DNA from: Lepiota brunneoincarnata
Lineage: Eukaryota; Basidiomycota; Agaricomycetes; Agaricales; Agaricaceae
Direction of reading: 5' to 3'
Assembly (NCBI GenBank): GCA_023014365.1
Contig: JAEBUN010000002.1
Coordinates: 3,596,001 to 3,660,000, forward strand
DNA: 64,000 nucleotides
A program made the position numbers and the translations under genes. The notes beneath the pieces were generated by a model, which had not been told where the DNA came from, did not search any database, and saw only the letters and a program-made list of their open reading frames with translations. This document shows positions 46,419 to 60,000 of the stretch, in pieces. Within the stretch, counting starts at the first letter, position 1. Each line of letters starts with the position of its first letter.

Positions 46419-47609
46419 ATGGGCACGACGGGTACTTCTAACGATCAAATCGTGTATACACTATATGGGCCAAAGGTATGTCCCCTCGTATATCTTCAAT
46501 ACAGAGCATCCTAACCACAACGACAGATCGTAACGAATCCTCAGGCCTCATTCGGCACACCACCTCCAGGCGCTCCAATCTTCCGTCGCATGAAGCCAGG
46601 AGACGAGCCCCCGTCGATCACGAGCGCCAACCGCATAGAGACAACCCGGAGAGCAGCCCGAGCCACTTCATCCCATCCATATGCTCGCCCTAAAATCCCC
46701 GCAATCCATGTTCCTTCGCGCCCCCTGGTTCCACGGTTGACGTCTCCATCCGTGTTTACTACGTTGGACAATACACTTCGCGGCTGCATCGAGCGCATAC
46801 AGGCAGAGGTCAATTGCATTGGAGCTGCTTGGCGAGGGAGTATATACAGGGTTCATCGAGAGGCTCAGAGGTGGAAATCTCAGTGTGAGGCAGCGGAGCG
46901 GGAACGAGATGTTGTAAGGGAGAGGCTCAGGGCCCTTACCCTGGAGCTTAACGCGAAGAACCCACCCAATCCGCCGTCTGTGCCGGAGAACGAAACAACG
47001 AAGACGTTCTCAAAGATTGGACCCGTGCGCTCGTACTCATTATCTCCCCCAACCCGATGTCGCCGTGCTTCCCAGAGCCCTACGTCTGAACATTGTCCAA
47101 ATCCTCGTCCTAGGAGCGCAGAGCCTTACCTCCCCTCTCGCAGTGCTGATGATTGTTTCGATGTTACCATCATCGGTTGTAATCCCGCTTCGTCCCATTC
47201 GGCTTCTAACATCAGAACCCCCGGGCCCCAGCTCATTCGAGATGCTCTCAACCCAGATGCACCACCCCGTCTTTGCCCAACACCTACGGGACCAGGTGAG
47301 ATTGGCATCCACCACATTGACATCATGTACATACCCCGAGGTGGCGAGCTATTTTGTCGGGCTTGGTGAGTAAAAGTAAAATATTGCTGATGAGACGCGT
47401 ATTTACTTGCGAGTTTGTATAGTGCGACTGATCAAGAACAGAAGAAAGGCAACTCGGTCAAGACGTTCCCAAATAACGCGCTCTGGAACGATCTGCGCGA
47501 CCACTGCCTCAAAGAACATCCGGACGCGTGCCGGGATATTGCGAAATTGACCCCTGCTCAGATATATGATCTTCGTCGCAGGCTACAAGCTATACAGCCC
47601 TCCCCCTGA
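46419..47609 (+). CDS. Coiled-coil protein of unknown function
   Basis: Three exons join in frame: 46419-46475, 46527-47369 (approximate end) and 47423-47609. The N-terminus is short and polar (GTTGTSNDQIVYTLYGPK) and is followed by a Pro/Arg-rich linker. A helical, charged segment (WKSQCEAAERERDVVRERLR) looks like a coiled coil. A disordered Ser/Pro part follows, and the end is compact (WNDLRDHCLKEHPDACRDI, LTPAQIYDLRRRLQAI). No catalytic or known domain is recognised. Confidence 0.6.
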
Positions 47610-48219
47610 CCCTATACTGCCTCTCTCCCCCACCTCCTCTGGAAGCTTTCTTGGTCGCATTTGTACTATAACCGAGCATTGTCACTTCCTTCCGTTCAGT
47701 TGTGCCGAATAATTGTTTATGTCTAAAGTATAGCGACTCGTCATGTCCTATGCATTCTCGCGTTGTTTTCTATGCCCCCTCATGAATCTATCGTATGTAG
47801 CTCTCGGAACCTGTAGCCTTGTAGACAATAGACGGAAGTCCAGAATGGAGAAACTGATACTGTGATTACCATTCGGAATTGGGTAGGTAGGAGATTCTCT
47901 ATCGATATTTGACTAATTGCTATGAAATGAACGAGTGCAGGCGATGAAAAACCGAGCTTGGTAAAAGGGTGCTTGGTGGGTACCATGCTCTTATTTTTTT
48001 AGGGGTCGTGTGCGTATCCGTGGCTTGGGGATGGAAAAGATGGGACGGCCACGAACGCGACGCGCAACGCAACGGAGGGGTAGGGGGGTTGTGGAATTGA
48101 ATTTTTGCATGCAGGCGAATCGCATGATCTTTCGGACGGGCTTCTTGATGACGCACGAGTAGGAAACCGACGGCAACAAGGAAAGTGATACTCTCTAGTT
48201 GGATGGGGGCATAGAGACC
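47610..48219. other. Convergent 3' spacer
   Basis: Lies between the coiled-coil gene (plus) and the end of the kinase gene (minus). No coding region supported. Confidence 0.4.
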
Positions 48220-51200
48220 CGGCTCCTCTGGCGTCAATGTCTGGCGAGGTTGACGTGCCAAAAGCAGATTATTGTTGATGCCCTACGGAACACAGCTGAC
48301 CCAGTATTTCGTGAAGAGACGAACTCGTCGCCCTTGCACCGTTGCTCTCTTTGGGATCCGGCGCCTTGATGAAGCTCCAGTCATCATCGTCATCCATACC
48401 CAGCAGCCCCAATACCCTTGCCGACCCCATCCGGAAAGTCCTTGTTTATCGCAAGCGCAGGGGTATCACCAAATCGTTCATGGTAGTTGCTGCGACCGTC
48501 AGCAGGGCGAGGCACAAGGGGTTTGCGTGAAGTGGAACTGCGACAATAGCCGCATTGTCATCCTTCGTCGATACGCATATTCAGCAGCCCCAGAGATTGC
48601 CCCTGAGAGTTCCTTGCGCTTCCTTCCCTTCCTCTCAATAGATGTCCCTGGTCCTTGTACGGAATCCACGACCTTGTACCTGGTCATCGTCTCCTTCCCA
48701 GGAATTTCATCAATACCCACCAGTACAGGTTCCACGAGGATTGACAGGTTTGGTCCCGGCGATCACCTGTTCCATACCATCTTCCCTCATGGTTGTGTCC
48801 GGCTTCGCAGTGCCCCGGGCAAGGCTTCATAAGAAGGGCAAAGAGTCGCCATCCTCGTGAATAGAAGCGCCCAATGCTGCCTCATATTCATCGTCATCAC
48901 TCTCAATCAACACCGAGTGTCTTCCCTTGAACGAGTAGCCATCAAACACATCGGTAGTGTCTTCTGCTACTTGCGGTCCCTTATCACTTGTGGGTGGGCT
49001 GATAGGGGTGTATGGTGCTACGGTGAAATAAGAACCGCGTACGTTAAGACGTCGGGTAAAGCAACTCACGCGTATAGCGCTTGTGATACACACGAGACCA
49101 ATCACTGTAAACAACAGTAAGGCTCCGTAACGATTCACGAGTGACCATTACACTCACATTGTAGAGAAACATGGATGACGCTTTATACGACTGCCCGCAG
49201 GATACGCAGTGCAGGGTTCCTTTGCAACAACTATTGTCCCAAAAAGATGAGTTATGATGCATTGGCACCAGACATTCGACACTCCACCCCGCGAATCAGG
49301 CTCTTCGTATCTTGATCAATGGGCGCGCGCTCCGGGAACTGCAGCTCGTCTTGCAATATACGCACATAGGTATCCGAATGGTTATCGGCCCAAAACGGCG
49401 TCTATGATAAAGCAACATTAGGTACTCATTCGCAATGCCATAACTGATAGGAAAGAAACTCACGACACCAGTCAACATCTCATAAAGCAGTATCCCAAAG
49501 CTCCACCAATCTACCTCATAGCCATAGGGGCAATGCCCTGAATCACCTCAGGCGCAAGATACTCCGCAGTCCCACAAAACGTTGTTGCCAGATCCCTCAG
49601 ACCCAGACGCTGCCCGGGCCACCCAAATGTAACCCCACTTCCACCGTTATCATTCTTCATCCAGGCTACACTCGTTTGCTGCACGCTAGCCGAGGCCTTC
49701 CGCCGCGGGAATTCCTTGGAAAGCCCAAAGTCTGTCAGGACGACATGTCCCTTCGCGTCAATGAGAATGTTATCGGGTTTGAGGTCGCGATAGATGACAC
49801 CAGCCGCATGCAGACCTTCAACGCCCTCGATGATCTCGGCAGCAGTAAAACTTCGCATCGTCGTGATTAAGTGGCCCCCACCTGGCTAGATACATGGTAA
49901 GGTCACCTCCAGTGTGGTAATCCTAAATTTCTTTCGTCAATGAACATGCTAGCAGTGGAACGCTCTAAAGTCCCACCATGACCAAAAACAGGTTTTCTTT
50001 ATCGCGAAAACTCCACCACAACTTGGCGACGAATGGATTCCGCTCTTCTACAGTCATCCTCTTTAACACCGCTTGCTCCGTCAGTACGTGCTGCACCTCT
50101 TGAGTAGCAAGCACATGCCGCTTCGAAATTGCCTTCAGGGCATACAGGTCTGCAGTGGGCTTGAGCCTGACGAGAAAGACCTTTCCGGTGCACCCCTTCC
50201 CCAATACGCGTATCATGTCGAAATCATCAATGGCAACCTTTCTTCGGCTCTTGTTCGACTCAATCTCTTTATGAGGAACAGGGGATCCTGACCGCTCCTT
50301 CCTGCTACGTCCTCGGGCGGAGAAGTCGAGGGATTCATCATCAGTGGCGGACCGTGCACCATCCATATCTCGCCGACTGAGCTGGCCAGCGGGAATAGAC
50401 TGACGAGGAAGCTGGGTGGGCTTGTCGGGACCCATAGACCGGGAACGTTGTATTGCGAGCAGGGAATGGCACTATAGCAGAATGAGCTTCTTCATTACCT
50501 AACAGGTTTCCCATTGCCGGCTTCGTTCTTCCCACTAGGGTCTGCACTAGCATTGCCTAGCGAGGGCACGATTATCCTCCTGTCCTTTGTCTTTATCTTT
50601 CGGCAAACCACCGCGTAAAATGAAATCAGATCCGACGCGTTTAATGACTCTTGTTACGCGTACACTTTGTAGGTCGTCAGTACGCACGCGTAAAAAACGT
50701 TTCCATACGCGAGTATGACGTAGGGAAGGGGTATTGGAAATGGTTGCGAGGTTAGCGGCAATGCTGGTGCTGATAACGGAGCGGGTGATAGAAGGCGGTT
50801 CGAAGTTGCTCGAGTTAGGTGATACGAAAGGGTCATTTATTGTTTCGCCGGTGGGGGAAACCACCGATGTAGGGATAGTGGAGACAAGCGATGGGCTGGT
50901 GCTTCGCCGACTTGCTTTGCTGGAGGTGGGAAATGCAAGGCGAGAAAGTCGGTTGAGAAAATTAGATTCAGGTTCGAGTGAAGGAGGAATAGAATCGATG
51001 CCGATGGGCAAGGGTGGTATTTTGACATTTGGCTTGGTCGCGCGAAGTGTCTGGTCAAGTTCGACAATCTCCGTGGCAGTTCGAGTCAGGGTCAGCTTGT
51101 GGGTGGGCGCTACAAAAGAGGGATGAAAAAATTTAAGTAGTGTGTATTTGAAGATAGCACGTAGCGGGAATAGAGCCGATGCAGAGTATGGAAGGGAAGG

Positions 51201-51560
51201 GGGCAGAGGGGTCAGGCAACCACCGGGGACTTACTCTTGATGTAAAGATTGTATGAATGTGCATCATCAGGAACCTGCCCCACACTAACGGTCCACAGGC
51301 CAGCGTGGATATCGACATGAGGGATGGGGGAAATGGGGAGAGGTTTCCCTTTTGTTAAGGGCTCTGGCTCCTCCACTAAGCCACCCAACCTCGGGAACGG
51401 CTCATGGCCGGCCATCAGAATCAGTAGCGGAGGCCTCGACCCTATCGACCCATTCTCGGATTTGCATGTCTTCAAGTCCAGATCCAGGCGGAGATCCAGA
51501 TGCTGCAATGACAGATGATGCATCAGAACAGCTGGAGGACGAATACTAGACAGTATGTCA
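48220..51560 (-). CDS. AGC-type Ser/Thr kinase with N-terminal PX-like region
   Basis: From the N-terminus: [16 protein letters not shown]; a PX-like segment ([20 protein letters not shown], then [17 protein letters not shown]); a Ser-rich linker; and the kinase domain. That domain has [11 protein letters not shown] (glycine loop), LYALKAISK (catalytic Lys), [92 protein letters not shown] and [12 protein letters not shown]-terminal tail with [10 protein letters not shown] and [12 protein letters not shown] follows. The order resembles fungal Sck1/Sch9-like kinases acting in nutrient/TOR signalling; naming it more exactly needs a tree. The segment between DFG and the TFCGT threonine is about 47 residues, some 30 longer than in typical AGC kinases. 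Frame breaks occur near 49527 and 49220 and in the acidic tail; the exact start is not fixed. Confidence 0.78.
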
Positions 51561-51808
51561 ATGCCTTTCAAATGATAAGAACCCCGGAAAGCATCACACA
51601 TAATAATGATCTTGTAAATCTTGATTCAGCTTTCTGGCCCGCCTCTTCTTTTTTCTAACCTCTTTCCGTCCCCTCAATTTTTCACAGGGATTAAGAGAGC
51701 TGGTCTCCTTGAACACAGAGATACTGTCGCGATATTCTCTGGCGGATTGAATAGCACTAAAGTGGATATCACATTATTTGACGTCGACGAAGAAAAGAAT
51801 GGGCTCAC

Positions 51809-52024
51809 ATACTCGTCTCTCATCCCCACATACATCTCGTAATATGTATCATCAATATCCCTGTCTTTATGTGCCTTCTCAAAAGCCTCAACTAGTCTCC
51901 GTGTCTCCGCTACTTGCGAATCGTGGCTGTGATCGTGACGAGCAGAAAATCCTAAAGTAGCGGTGTAGACGGCGGCACCAACGGTGGCGGCCGCCCCGAG
52001 GGCGGCTCCTCCAACTTCGGCCAT
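51809..52024 (-). CDS. Small Gly/Ala-rich hypothetical protein, first exon
   Basis: ATG at 52024 (GCCGAAGTT follows) opens a 72-codon exon that ends at a GTGAGC donor. It begins with a Gly/Ala-rich helix (GGAALGAAATVGAAVYTATL) and continues as a charged helix (VAETRRLVEAFEKAHKDRDI). Later exons were not identified; the open frame runs on to about 51674 if unspliced. Unknown family. It shares the spacer with the 5' end of the kinase gene. Confidence 0.4.
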
Positions 52025-52859
52025 GGTCGTGGCGAAAGGAAGATGGAGCCGATAAGCGCTTGAAGCTGTACATGCTTCTGTATTCCTCGAGGCGAGGCGG
52101 ACATGTGACGGAGAAAAGTTGTTTTCTCGAGTCACATGGTCGTCGCATTCGAGTCTCGACCCTACCTGTGACAATGTGACGACGTCTCGTGCTTTTTCCC
52201 ATCCTGCCTGGGGCTTGTGAATCACTCGAGATAAGTAGTGTACTGGGATAGGTTAGGTAGGTCGGATGATCGACAACCTCGAACGAGCTCTTCTATCTCG
52301 CTCTGTACCGGCTCAATCGTTACAATTTCCGGTATATACCTTCTCTTACTTGTTATATATTGTTTTCTGGGTATTGTGAAGGCGAAGTGGACGAATGTCA
52401 CATTCTGTCACTTCTAGCCAGGGTGTGAGATTTGCTGGTGAGATCGCATGTGACTGATGTGACCAGTCCGACCCTGTCGACCATCCGACCACTGGGACAG
52501 TACCCGAGGATGATGCAGGCCTAATCCAAACACCAAGGCTAAGCAACTAGACATATTGGTAGCAACAACATTGCATAGACTCATCGCTTCATCTTCCGGT
52601 CATTTTCCAGGACTTACTACAGAGACCCAGCCCTCACGTCTTCAAGATGATAACCGTGAGTAGATTTCAGACGGAGTCAAGCGTCCCATGTCGTTACCTA
52701 CCAGTCTCCGCAGACCATCTCTGCAAACACTCAATTTCCCAGGGCATCTTCATTTCTCAACAACCAACACCCACCCCACCTCCACCTAGCCTGGTACGTC
52801 CCGTGGCTGAACATACAACCCCGAGGTTATTGATTCTGAGAGCATTCACAGCCGAAACC
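52025..52859. other. Intergenic upstream of the CHAT gene
   Basis: Promoter region for genes on both sides. A candidate ATG at 52647 (ATGATAACC) is followed at once by GTGAGT, and the polyproline stretch near 52770 could be leader or coding. Neither could be settled. Confidence 0.35.
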
Positions 52860-55800
52860 ATGAACACTATTCGAGCAACATCTGATCCATATACCCTGCA
52901 GTTCATGCAGCTCATGTTGTGCGTGCTAAGGTTCTCCTATGAGGTGTCCAGATACCAAGCGTCTCTCTCACAGTGTCCCAGACAATGTGCCCGGAAAAGC
53001 TGGTGCACTTAACCAGCTCGGAGATATCTTTAAAGAGCGATTCCAAGTTGAAAAAGACCCTTTCGACATCGATAAAGCTCTTATGGCCTATGCAGCTGCC
53101 GTGGACTTGACCCCTAGAGCGCATCGTGATTACTCTCTGTTCCTCTACGATATAGGTACTGCTCGTCGCATACGTTTTGAGGCCTTGGGCGAAATCGCGG
53201 ATATCGACAAGTCCATAGCAACCCATCATTCGGTCGTGAACCTGGTAACACCCGGCCACGCGAACTATCCCAGTTGTGTATACTGGCCTAGGAAATGCAT
53301 ACCTGCGCCGTTTCCAGCACAAAGGGGACATGGCGGATATCGACGAGGCCATACAGAGCTTGGAGACCGCGGAAACGTTTACCCCGAAAGATGACTCAGA
53401 ATACCCCTTAGTCCAAAACGACCTCGCGAATGCATATCTCTGTCGTTCACAATTCAACCACAGCATCGATGATATCCAAAACGCACTCGTATCATACACA
53501 CGGGCATTGGAACAAACTCCTCCCAATCATCCCATGATGCGGAGCTTGTTCCGAAGCATGGGAAATGCGCTCGTGAGCCGGTTCAAAGTCGAAGGAAACT
53601 TGCAAGATTTAGAGGATGCGGTTCGAGCGCATCGTTCTGCTGTTGCACTCACACCCCAGGGTCATTGGTATCTTCCCCTCGTCCTTGATGACTTGGGGGG
53701 TTCGATTCTATGTCGTTTTCGGCGATTGGGGAAGAAGGAAGATCTGGACGAAGTAATTTCGCTCAGGAGACGCGCAATCAGCATCGCTGAAGAAACAGAT
53801 CACAAATTCTATGAGTATCTTCACACTCTTGCGATCACACTTTTGTGTCAATTTCAACGATATGGACACCTCCAGGATATCGACGAAGCAATCGAGCTTC
53901 TCCGTAGTGCCCGAAGCCTCGTTGCCGATGGAAAGATCATTGTCACCAACATCCTCCACGATCTTGCTACATGCTTGAGCTGTCGTTTTACGCGCTTGGG
54001 AAAGCTCCCAGACATTGAGGAGGCGATTGTATTCTACAAGGAAGCAATCGCCCTTACCCCACCCGATCACACCAAAATAGCGGAAAGGCGCAGTAGTCTT
54101 GGAGACGCGTACCAATCCCGCTTCGAACACTCCAGGGAACTAGCTGACATTGATACTGCCATATCGCTTCACCGAGAGGCCGTGGATGAAATCATCGAAG
54201 AAAATGATTCGAGAATCGCGTTCCTTCTTAGCGGTATTGGAAGGGCATATATTTCCCGTTTTCAACACTACATACGACCTCAATGACATCTCGATCGCCA
54301 ATTCCTCTTTCAAAGAAGCGGTAGATATTACCCCCGACAGCTCCCCAAACCTTCCGGTACATTTGACGAACCTTGGCATATCCGAGATGTCCTTTTTCGA
54401 TCACGACACGCCCTCGTCTAGGCTGGCACATGCTGAGCGTGCGATTCAATGCCTTTCCAAGGCTTTGGACCTCATCCCAGATGATCATAGCACTAGGCCA
54501 GAGAATCTGACCAACTTGGCCAACGTATACAATAACCGGTTTTCCGTCACAAGGGACCCAAACGATATCGACGCTTCCATTAATCTGGGTCGGCGAGCGC
54601 TGGCAAGTACTCAACCTGAACCCAGTGCCTCGAGGTTCTGCACACTATTCAATCTTGGGGCCTCTCTTGGCACACGATTCGAAGAATCAGGGGATTTCCG
54701 GGATCTCGAGGAGGCAATACAGTTGCTAGAAGAGGCGGAAAAAGGAGTGCCAGAAGGTTACAAAGATCTCACTGCCCTCTATACCGAAACCGGTCGAGCG
54801 TATTTCGAACGCTTTCTGGATAATGATGACGAAGAGGATTATCAAAGGGCCGTGACAGCCTTCCGTAAAGCTCTCACGATGGCGAGTTCGGCTGCAGTGC
54901 GTATCAGGTCATCCCTGACTTGGGCATCTTGCGCCTACAGCCACGAGCCCCTAGACGCGTTGGAACCATACAAAGCTGCACTCGATCTGTTATCTCAAAT
55001 CGTATGGCTAGGACAACCAATGGCCATTCGACACAGTCGCATCCCGTCCATTTCGCATGTGGCCAGAGAAGCTGCCGCAGCTGCGATATCCGTGGGGAAA
55101 TACGAGCTTGCGCTCGAGTGGCTGGAGCAGGGCCGTGGTATTATTTGGTCCCAGTTCGACCATCTCAGAACTTCCTTCGAGGATGTCAAAAAAGTTGATG
55201 AGGAACTTGGTGCCGAACTGAGCCGTGTTGCTCGTGCGCTGGATGCGTCAACGTTCCGAGTGACCGAGCTAGCGTTTTGGAAGAGCATTGTGGAGAAAGT
55301 TGATATGCATGATCAGATTAAAGCTGGCCATGACCTGGCTCGTACCTGGGAGAGTCTCGTGGACAAAGTTCGACAAATTTCTGGCTTTGAAGAATTTCTG
55401 AAACCGGCCACATTTACCCAGCTGGTCAAGTCTCTTAAATGCTTCCCTGTTGTCGTTCTCAATGTTCATTCAACTCGATGCGATGCCCTTGTATTGACTG
55501 GCAAAAATGACGCTCCAGTCATCCACATTCCCCTCAAGTCTTTCAGTCTCGATTGCGCCTCGAAATTGCGCCATACACTAACATCGTCTTTGCAGTCGAA
55601 AGTAAGGCAAGCTGTTGAGCTGGATACGCGGGCGGGGAGACCGTCTGCATTTTCGGAAGAAGCAGGTTATGAAAGATGCACTTCTCGAGTTGTGGGTATC
55701 ACTCGCGAAACCTATCGTTGATGCCTTGGGCTACCAGGTAAGTACATATCAATTCAATGTGCCTCGAACAAGCCCGACAATAAATACAGCCTTGTGTTGA

Positions 55801-56579
55801 GCCACCAAGAATTTGGTGGTGCCCAACTGGGCCGCTCTCATTTCTTCCTATCCATGCAGCTGGAGATTATGGTTCGGCAGCGACGGTTCCTGGGTCATTT
55901 CTCTCTGACTACGTCATCTCTTCATACCTTCCGACCATCAGCTCGGGGACGCAAAAAACACCAGATCAGAGCAAACGGTCGTTTACAGGACTCCTCGTCG
56001 TCAGTCAAGCCTCCGCCCCATCACTACCACCCCTCCCGAATGTTCAAAAGGAAGTCCGCGTTATTCAAGACCAGTTCCCCTCCTCCACTCACTGTACGAA
56101 TCTTGATGGGAAGGCGGCTACGATCGACGCCGTGCTAGAGAACATGGAGAAAAATAGTTGGGTTCACTTTGCGTGTCATGCGTCCCAGGATAACACCTCC
56201 CCCGCACAATCCAGCTTCCATCTCGACGATGGGGCTCTGTATCTTTCGACCCTAATACGAAAGGCAATTCCAGGAGCTGACTTTGCGTATCTCTCGGCGT
56301 GTCAGACGGTTAGGGGGCGACGAACACCTTTCGGAGGAAGCGGTGCATCTTGCGGGGGGTATGCTTGCCGCCGGGTATAAATCTGTTATCGCGACGATGT
56401 GGTCGATAGGTGACGACGAAGCTCCGATTGTAGCCCAGGAAGTCTATAGGAACGCTGGGCGTGATAGTTCTCGTTCTGCGTGGGCGTTGCATTGTGCGAT
56501 TAGGAAATTGAGACGGGCGCTTGGTGATGGGGAGGACGTGATGTATAAATGGGTGCCTTATGTGCATATTGGTATTTAA
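52860..56579 (+). CDS. TPR-CHAT caspase-like protease
   Basis: A long array of TPR-like helices (repeated units such as ANAYLCRSQFNHSIDDIQNA and NNRFSVTRDPNDIDASINLG) occupies about 52960-54900. A linker helix region follows (GKYELALEWLEQGRGIIWSQ), then the C-terminal CHAT domain. The CHAT domain has GPLSFLPIHAAG, WVHFACHASQ with the catalytic His, YLSACQTVRGDE with the catalytic Cys, and LAGGMLAAGYKSVIATMWSI. CHAT proteases are clan CD relatives of caspases and separase; TPR-CHAT proteins act in bacteria as proteases switched by a partner. Both dyad residues are present. Frame changes of +1 are needed near 53274, 54270 and 55662, next to well-kept repeats, and one 53-base intron follows GYQ (55738). 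The start exon is uncertain. The neighbouring NLR begins about 480 bases downstream. Confidence 0.85.
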
Positions 56580-57060
56580 AAGATGGTGTAAATTGTGGCG
56601 TATTTCGGAATTCTGCTCCCTCTCCTAGTGTATCCGCGGTAACACCTGTCCCTATAACAAGGTAGATATTTCTAGATGCACCACTGTTTGATGAATACTA
56701 TTGGCGCTCAAGTGCAGGAAAGCCGAGCTCGGCTGTTGTAAGATCAAGATCGTGAGAGGAAAGAGACAGATGCACCAAACTGTGTATACTCGGGAAGTTC
56801 GAGAAGAAAGATTGGCCTCATATCTCGTTGTGCACTCTTTGGGATATTTACGAACGTCCGAGGTGGGCGGTGGCCACGCTGCCATTGCCTCAGGCGCCCG
56901 CTAGTGTAATGGACAAAACACAACATCAATGAACCCATCAAGAAGTCGGATGGCATCATCAGATATTCGACTAGGTACTGGTTGAAAGCTGTGGAAGGGC
57001 CATGGGAAGATCCGTTAACTCTGGTAACAATGCTCCCAGGCGCAGGTAGAGACTAAGACG
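56580..57060. other. Spacer between CHAT and NLR genes
   Basis: About 480 bases of 3' flank and promoter between the two co-oriented genes, with no coding signal. Confidence 0.45.
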
Positions 57061-60000
57061 ATGACCCCCACCCCACCCAACGACTTACAAGCCTCAGCAA
57101 CGATAATGCCCGCTGTTCATGAGCCAACCGCCGTGGCCAGCCCTGTCATACCCTCGAATACTGTCAATTCCATCTATCACAAACTCTGAATCTATTAACT
57201 CTACTACTACCAACCTCGCCGAAACCGCATTGAAAGTCGCAAAGGAGGTTGGCGAACTGTTCAAAGATGTGCCATACGTGAAGGCTTTTGCGGGAACTTT
57301 GCTCCAAATCATACAGATCAGAGAGGTGCACAGATCGCTAGAAAAAAAGGGTGGACTTAGCTGAGCACCCTAACAGGAAATCCGGATCGAAAAGGACCGG
57401 TCTCAGGAACTCGTTGATAAGATAGTGCGCAGATCGAAGGTCATACTCGATGGCCTGCGTCAAGTCGGTGCGTCCTCGAACAGGGACCACCTGAAAGACA
57501 CGGAGAGGGAATTGAGAGAGTACAATGAGTACGACATCCCATCTGTTTTCCCCCATGTGCGTATCAAGTGACCCATTTGTTGTTCAGTCTCCTTCAAGAC
57601 ATCCTCAAGACACTCACGCCCAAAGACCCACAAAGCATGCGGGCCAAATTCGATCCGATACATAAATTTGAACTCAAGGACTGAGGCTCTGGCAAATTAT
57701 AACCGTCGCGTCGATGATTTCAACACGGATTTCATTGTATGTTCTGAATGCGCGTTTCTATTCCTTGCTCTCATTCCGCCCCCCATCTTATCTATAACCA
57801 GAGTCCTAATAGTTGCCCCTTCTATCCAGTGTCCTCTACAAACCCATTCCGCTCGCCGACCACATGATTGGAAGGGACGAAGAGATGTCTAAGATCATTG
57901 AAACATTGCTCAATCATGCATTGCCGCGAGTCGCCATCCTGGGGTGGGATAGGGAAAACAACACTCGCTGTCACCGCTCTACACGATCATTGCAGTGGCC
58001 GAGCGATATCCCTCACGGCATTTTGTCTCCTGCGAGGCCGTAGCATCCCTACCCGATTTGATTTGGGAAATCGCCAATGCATTGCGCATCCCACTTGCAG
58101 AGCGCAATGAACATTTGATCGACGCTGTGCTTTCCTCGTTCCGCGAGAGCAGTATCCTATGCTTGGACAACTTCGAGACGATCTGGGAAGATGAAAAGCA
58201 CCCGATGGAGTGTGGAGGACTTTTTATCTCAGCTTGGTCACCTACCTAGGCGTGCAATCATTATAACTATGCGAGGTGCACAGCGCCCATCTGGTGTTAT
58301 CTGGTCGAAAACCATTACTCCCGCCCTTGGATAAACTGCACGACGCAGACTCGAGATTGATATTTGAGGAGGCCGGCATGCCAGTGGATGAATTCACCGA
58401 AAATTTGCTCCAAGCCGCCAAAGGGATACCTCTGGTCATTAAACTCATCATCGCTCAACTAGAAGAGGGGATCGAGAGTTCAGAATCGTTATGGGCTCGG
58501 TGGGAGCGGACACAGACAAGTGCCATAGGGACGGGCAACGAACATCGCCTATCGAGTCTCGACACCTCCATCCGCTTATCCGTGGACAGTTCACGCATGA
58601 AGGCAGACCCAAACGCGCTGCGGATTTTCACGATGCTATCGAGCCTTCCAGAAGGGTTCCCATGTCGACAGGAGGCCGTCGGATGAACTACAAACCCTAC
58701 TTATCAGGAGCTATCCACCTTCAGGAGATATTGGTGACCCTACAACGGGTCTCGCTGGTCTATGTGGGTGGATCCGGGGACCACCGCAGGTATCGAATGC
58801 TTGTGCCGATCCGGGAATTCGGGATGAAACTGCCAACTGGAGCCCCCACTCGATGACCACTTAGTTGCCTTCTATGCCTGAGACGATGAATCGTTTCGCT
58901 GGACATACCGATCCCACCGCCCATAGGATAATTTCACCAGAACTTCTCAACATGCACTCGGTTTTTTGCCAATGCATTTACTAAAGTACAGAGTGGATGA
59001 GAGGCTCATGGATGCTTCTATCAATTACACCCTGCTGGTCAATAGGACACTGGCAATCCTACTGAGGAGATCATTGAGCTGGCGGTGCAGAAAACAGTCG
59101 AGCCATTGAGGTCACATGCACGATGTATTTCGACATTGGCTCGTGCGTATTGGCGACGGGGCAGGTTAGATGAAGCCGAGTCATCGTTTCAGAAAGCCAT
59201 AGACCTCTTTCGCCAGCTGTATGATGTGCCCAGCGAGGCTGATGATATCTGTGCCTTGGGATTCGTGTATTTGCGACGGTGGAAGCTAGACGAGGCTGAG
59301 TTGTCTTACAAGAAAGGCATCGAGCTTCATCGCCAGTCACATGACGCTGGTTGTGAGGCCACCGGCGTCCAGGGGTTGGGCGAAGTGTATCTGCGACGAG
59401 AAAAGCTAGACGAAGCTGAATCATCTTATAAAACAGCCATGGAGCTTTATCAAAAGTTGCATAATGTGCCTGGAGAGGCCCGCAGCATCTGGCTCCTGGG
59501 AGAATTGTATTTGAACCGAGATCAGCTAGACAAAGCTGAGTCATCTTTCAAGACATCTATGGAGCTTCATCGCCAGTAGGGCTGCGCACCGTCACCGTAT
59601 GCAACGGTTGTACGGCCGTCGTTGACGGGTCCCGATACCGTACCGTTAGTGGCCAAAGGTATACCTCAGAGGGCCGTATGCCTTACGGGTTCAAGCCGTA
59701 TTGAGCCGTAGGGTGACGGCCGTTAACGGCCGTCGACGGCATGTACGGTTTGTTGCGATAGTATTTGTCAGGTTCGACAATGTGATCCTGTTGGTTTGAA
59801 ATTCACACGGCCACGAAGTACCCCATGGTTCACTTTTCATTGCGACTGCATATGATGTACCCGATATCTGCGCCCCGTGCGCTTTAAAACTAATTTCAGT
59901 CACCACTCCCCTTCATGCTCGTTAGCACTTGACCCTGCTAATGAGTTATATGGGATCCCATGATGGCTTGGTATTATTTCTCTTTCATTGGCATCGGTCA

